Assembly (NCBI GenBank): GCA_002772575.1
Contig: PFDL01000055.1
Location: 1 to 6,098, forward strand
Length of the DNA: 6,098 nucleotides
Direction: 5' to 3'
Source of the DNA: Parcubacteria group bacterium CG10_big_fil_rev_8_21_14_0_10_35_15
Lineage (GTDB): Bacteria; Patescibacteriota; Minisyncoccia; Minisyncoccales; GWA2-46-15
In this document: in pieces, positions 5,625 through 6,098 of the stretch
How positions within the stretch are numbered: the stretch's first letter is position 1
Layout of the letters: each line of letters begins with the position of its first letter
Notes under the pieces: generated by a model
The model's input: the letters and a program-made list of their open reading frames with translations, nothing else
Databases searched by the model: none
What the model was told of the DNA's origin: nothing
Program-made: the position numbers and the translations under genes

Positions 5625-6098
5625 TTAATTTATTTCCTCTCCCTTTAATCTATAATTTAACTCCCAAAGCGCCGTTTTGTTGCTATCATATTTCAATAAA
5701 CAACTGGCTTTTTCATATGGAAGCCATTTATATTCAGAATGCTCATAACTTATCTTTAATTTCCTTGACTTTGCTTTAACTCCAAAAGCATATTCTGGAA
5801 CTACCAATACTCCTTTCCACCTATAATTCCCTAAATTCTCAACGGGTATAGTAGTCCTTGAATCTAATTGTATAAACTTAGAATCTATTTTTGTTTCCTC
5901 GAAGGTTTCTCTTTCCGCCGCCTGCAAGGGAATCTCACTTCCTTCTCCGCCCCCAGAGATACCCTGCCAAAATTTTAAGTCCTTTCTTTTAAAAATAGCG
6001 TAAAGATAATTTCCTCTTTCCTTAAAATATGGAAACACAAGAACCTGATATGGTAATCTTTTCTTTTCAAAAATCTTGTTTTTAGAATTGTAATGTTG
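5625..6098 (-). CDS. NudB-like NUDIX hydrolase, N-terminus cut by right edge
   Basis: The minus-strand frame is open from the right edge to TAA at 5627-5625 (157 residues visible). A GTG at 6038-6036 could be taken as a start, but in-frame coding upstream (KKRLPYQVL leading into VFPYF) is the usual first NUDIX strand, so the real start lies outside the window. WQGISGGGEGSE, then R-E-T-F-E-E-T-K-I, gives a full NUDIX box except that Lys replaces Gly in EExG. Layout and wording resemble E. coli NudB (dihydroneopterin triphosphate / dATP pyrophosphohydrolase): KRP..VLV, FWQ..(S/T)G, AA.RE..EE..ID, YRW, and near the end EHSEYKWLPYEKAS against EHLAYKWLDAPAAA. A role in folate synthesis or nucleotide clean-up is possible; NUDIX substrates are hard to predict. 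It converges on the broken NUDIX gene. Confidence 0.82.
   Translation of the reverse strand, partial: QHYNSKNKIFEKKRLPYQVLVFPYFKERGNYLYAIFKRKDLKFWQGISGGGEGSEIPLQAAERETFEETKIDSKFIQLDSRTTIPVENLGNYRWKGVLVVPEYAFGVKAKSRKLKISYEHSEYKWLPYEKASCLLKYDSNKTALWELNYRLKGEEIN

Noticed and set aside
5588..5779. Plus-strand 63-codon open frame over the NudB-like 3' end
   Set aside because: It starts inside the terminator hairpin and lies opposite the conserved EHSEYKW region.
1..6098. tRNA genes, CRISPR arrays, insertion sequences or attachment sites
   Set aside because: No cloverleaf, regularly spaced repeats, transposase frame or flanking duplications were seen on either strand.

Overview
The window is an AT-rich stretch (roughly one third G+C by eye) of a compact bacterial chromosome. 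Genes are packed with gaps of a few bases or 1-base overlaps, and most starts have no obvious Shine-Dalgarno. Standard code fits all reading frames. The low G+C, divergent MurC, tiny operons and absence of mobile elements suggest a reduced-genome lineage such as Patescibacteria/CPR; this is an inference from style, with no marker gene to prove it.

Left part (1-2374, minus strand): a three-gene operon read leftwards from a promoter near 2403-2431. It encodes an 82-residue single-helix membrane protein of unknown function, an AlgI/PatA-type MBOAT acyltransferase, and a DUF459-type SGNH/GDSL protein cut by the left edge. MBOAT plus SGNH is the usual two-protein set for moving acyl groups (often acetyl) across the membrane onto an extracellular polysaccharide.

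Middle (2465-4402, plus strand): a divergent two-gene operon with an RNA 2',3'-cyclic phosphodiesterase (ThpR/LigT) and MurC, the UDP-MurNAc:L-alanine ligase of peptidoglycan synthesis. MurC has a FolC-like P-loop (GKG instead of GKT), an altered HNxxN segment, a shortened central domain, and about 10 extra residues encoded by a perfect 13-bp inverted repeat. The last looks like an in-frame palindromic insertion and is the most unusual signal in the window.

Right part (4403-6098): a gap with two dyads, one overlapping a candidate promoter, then a divergent RdgB/HAM1-like nucleoside-triphosphate pyrophosphatase. A small NUDIX gene follows, broken by a one-base frameshift in a C4G5 run. Across a convergent gap with a probable bidirectional terminator lies a NudB-like NUDIX hydrolase on the minus strand, running off the right edge. 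This part looks like nucleotide-pool housekeeping. No tRNA, rRNA, CRISPR array or insertion sequence was seen.
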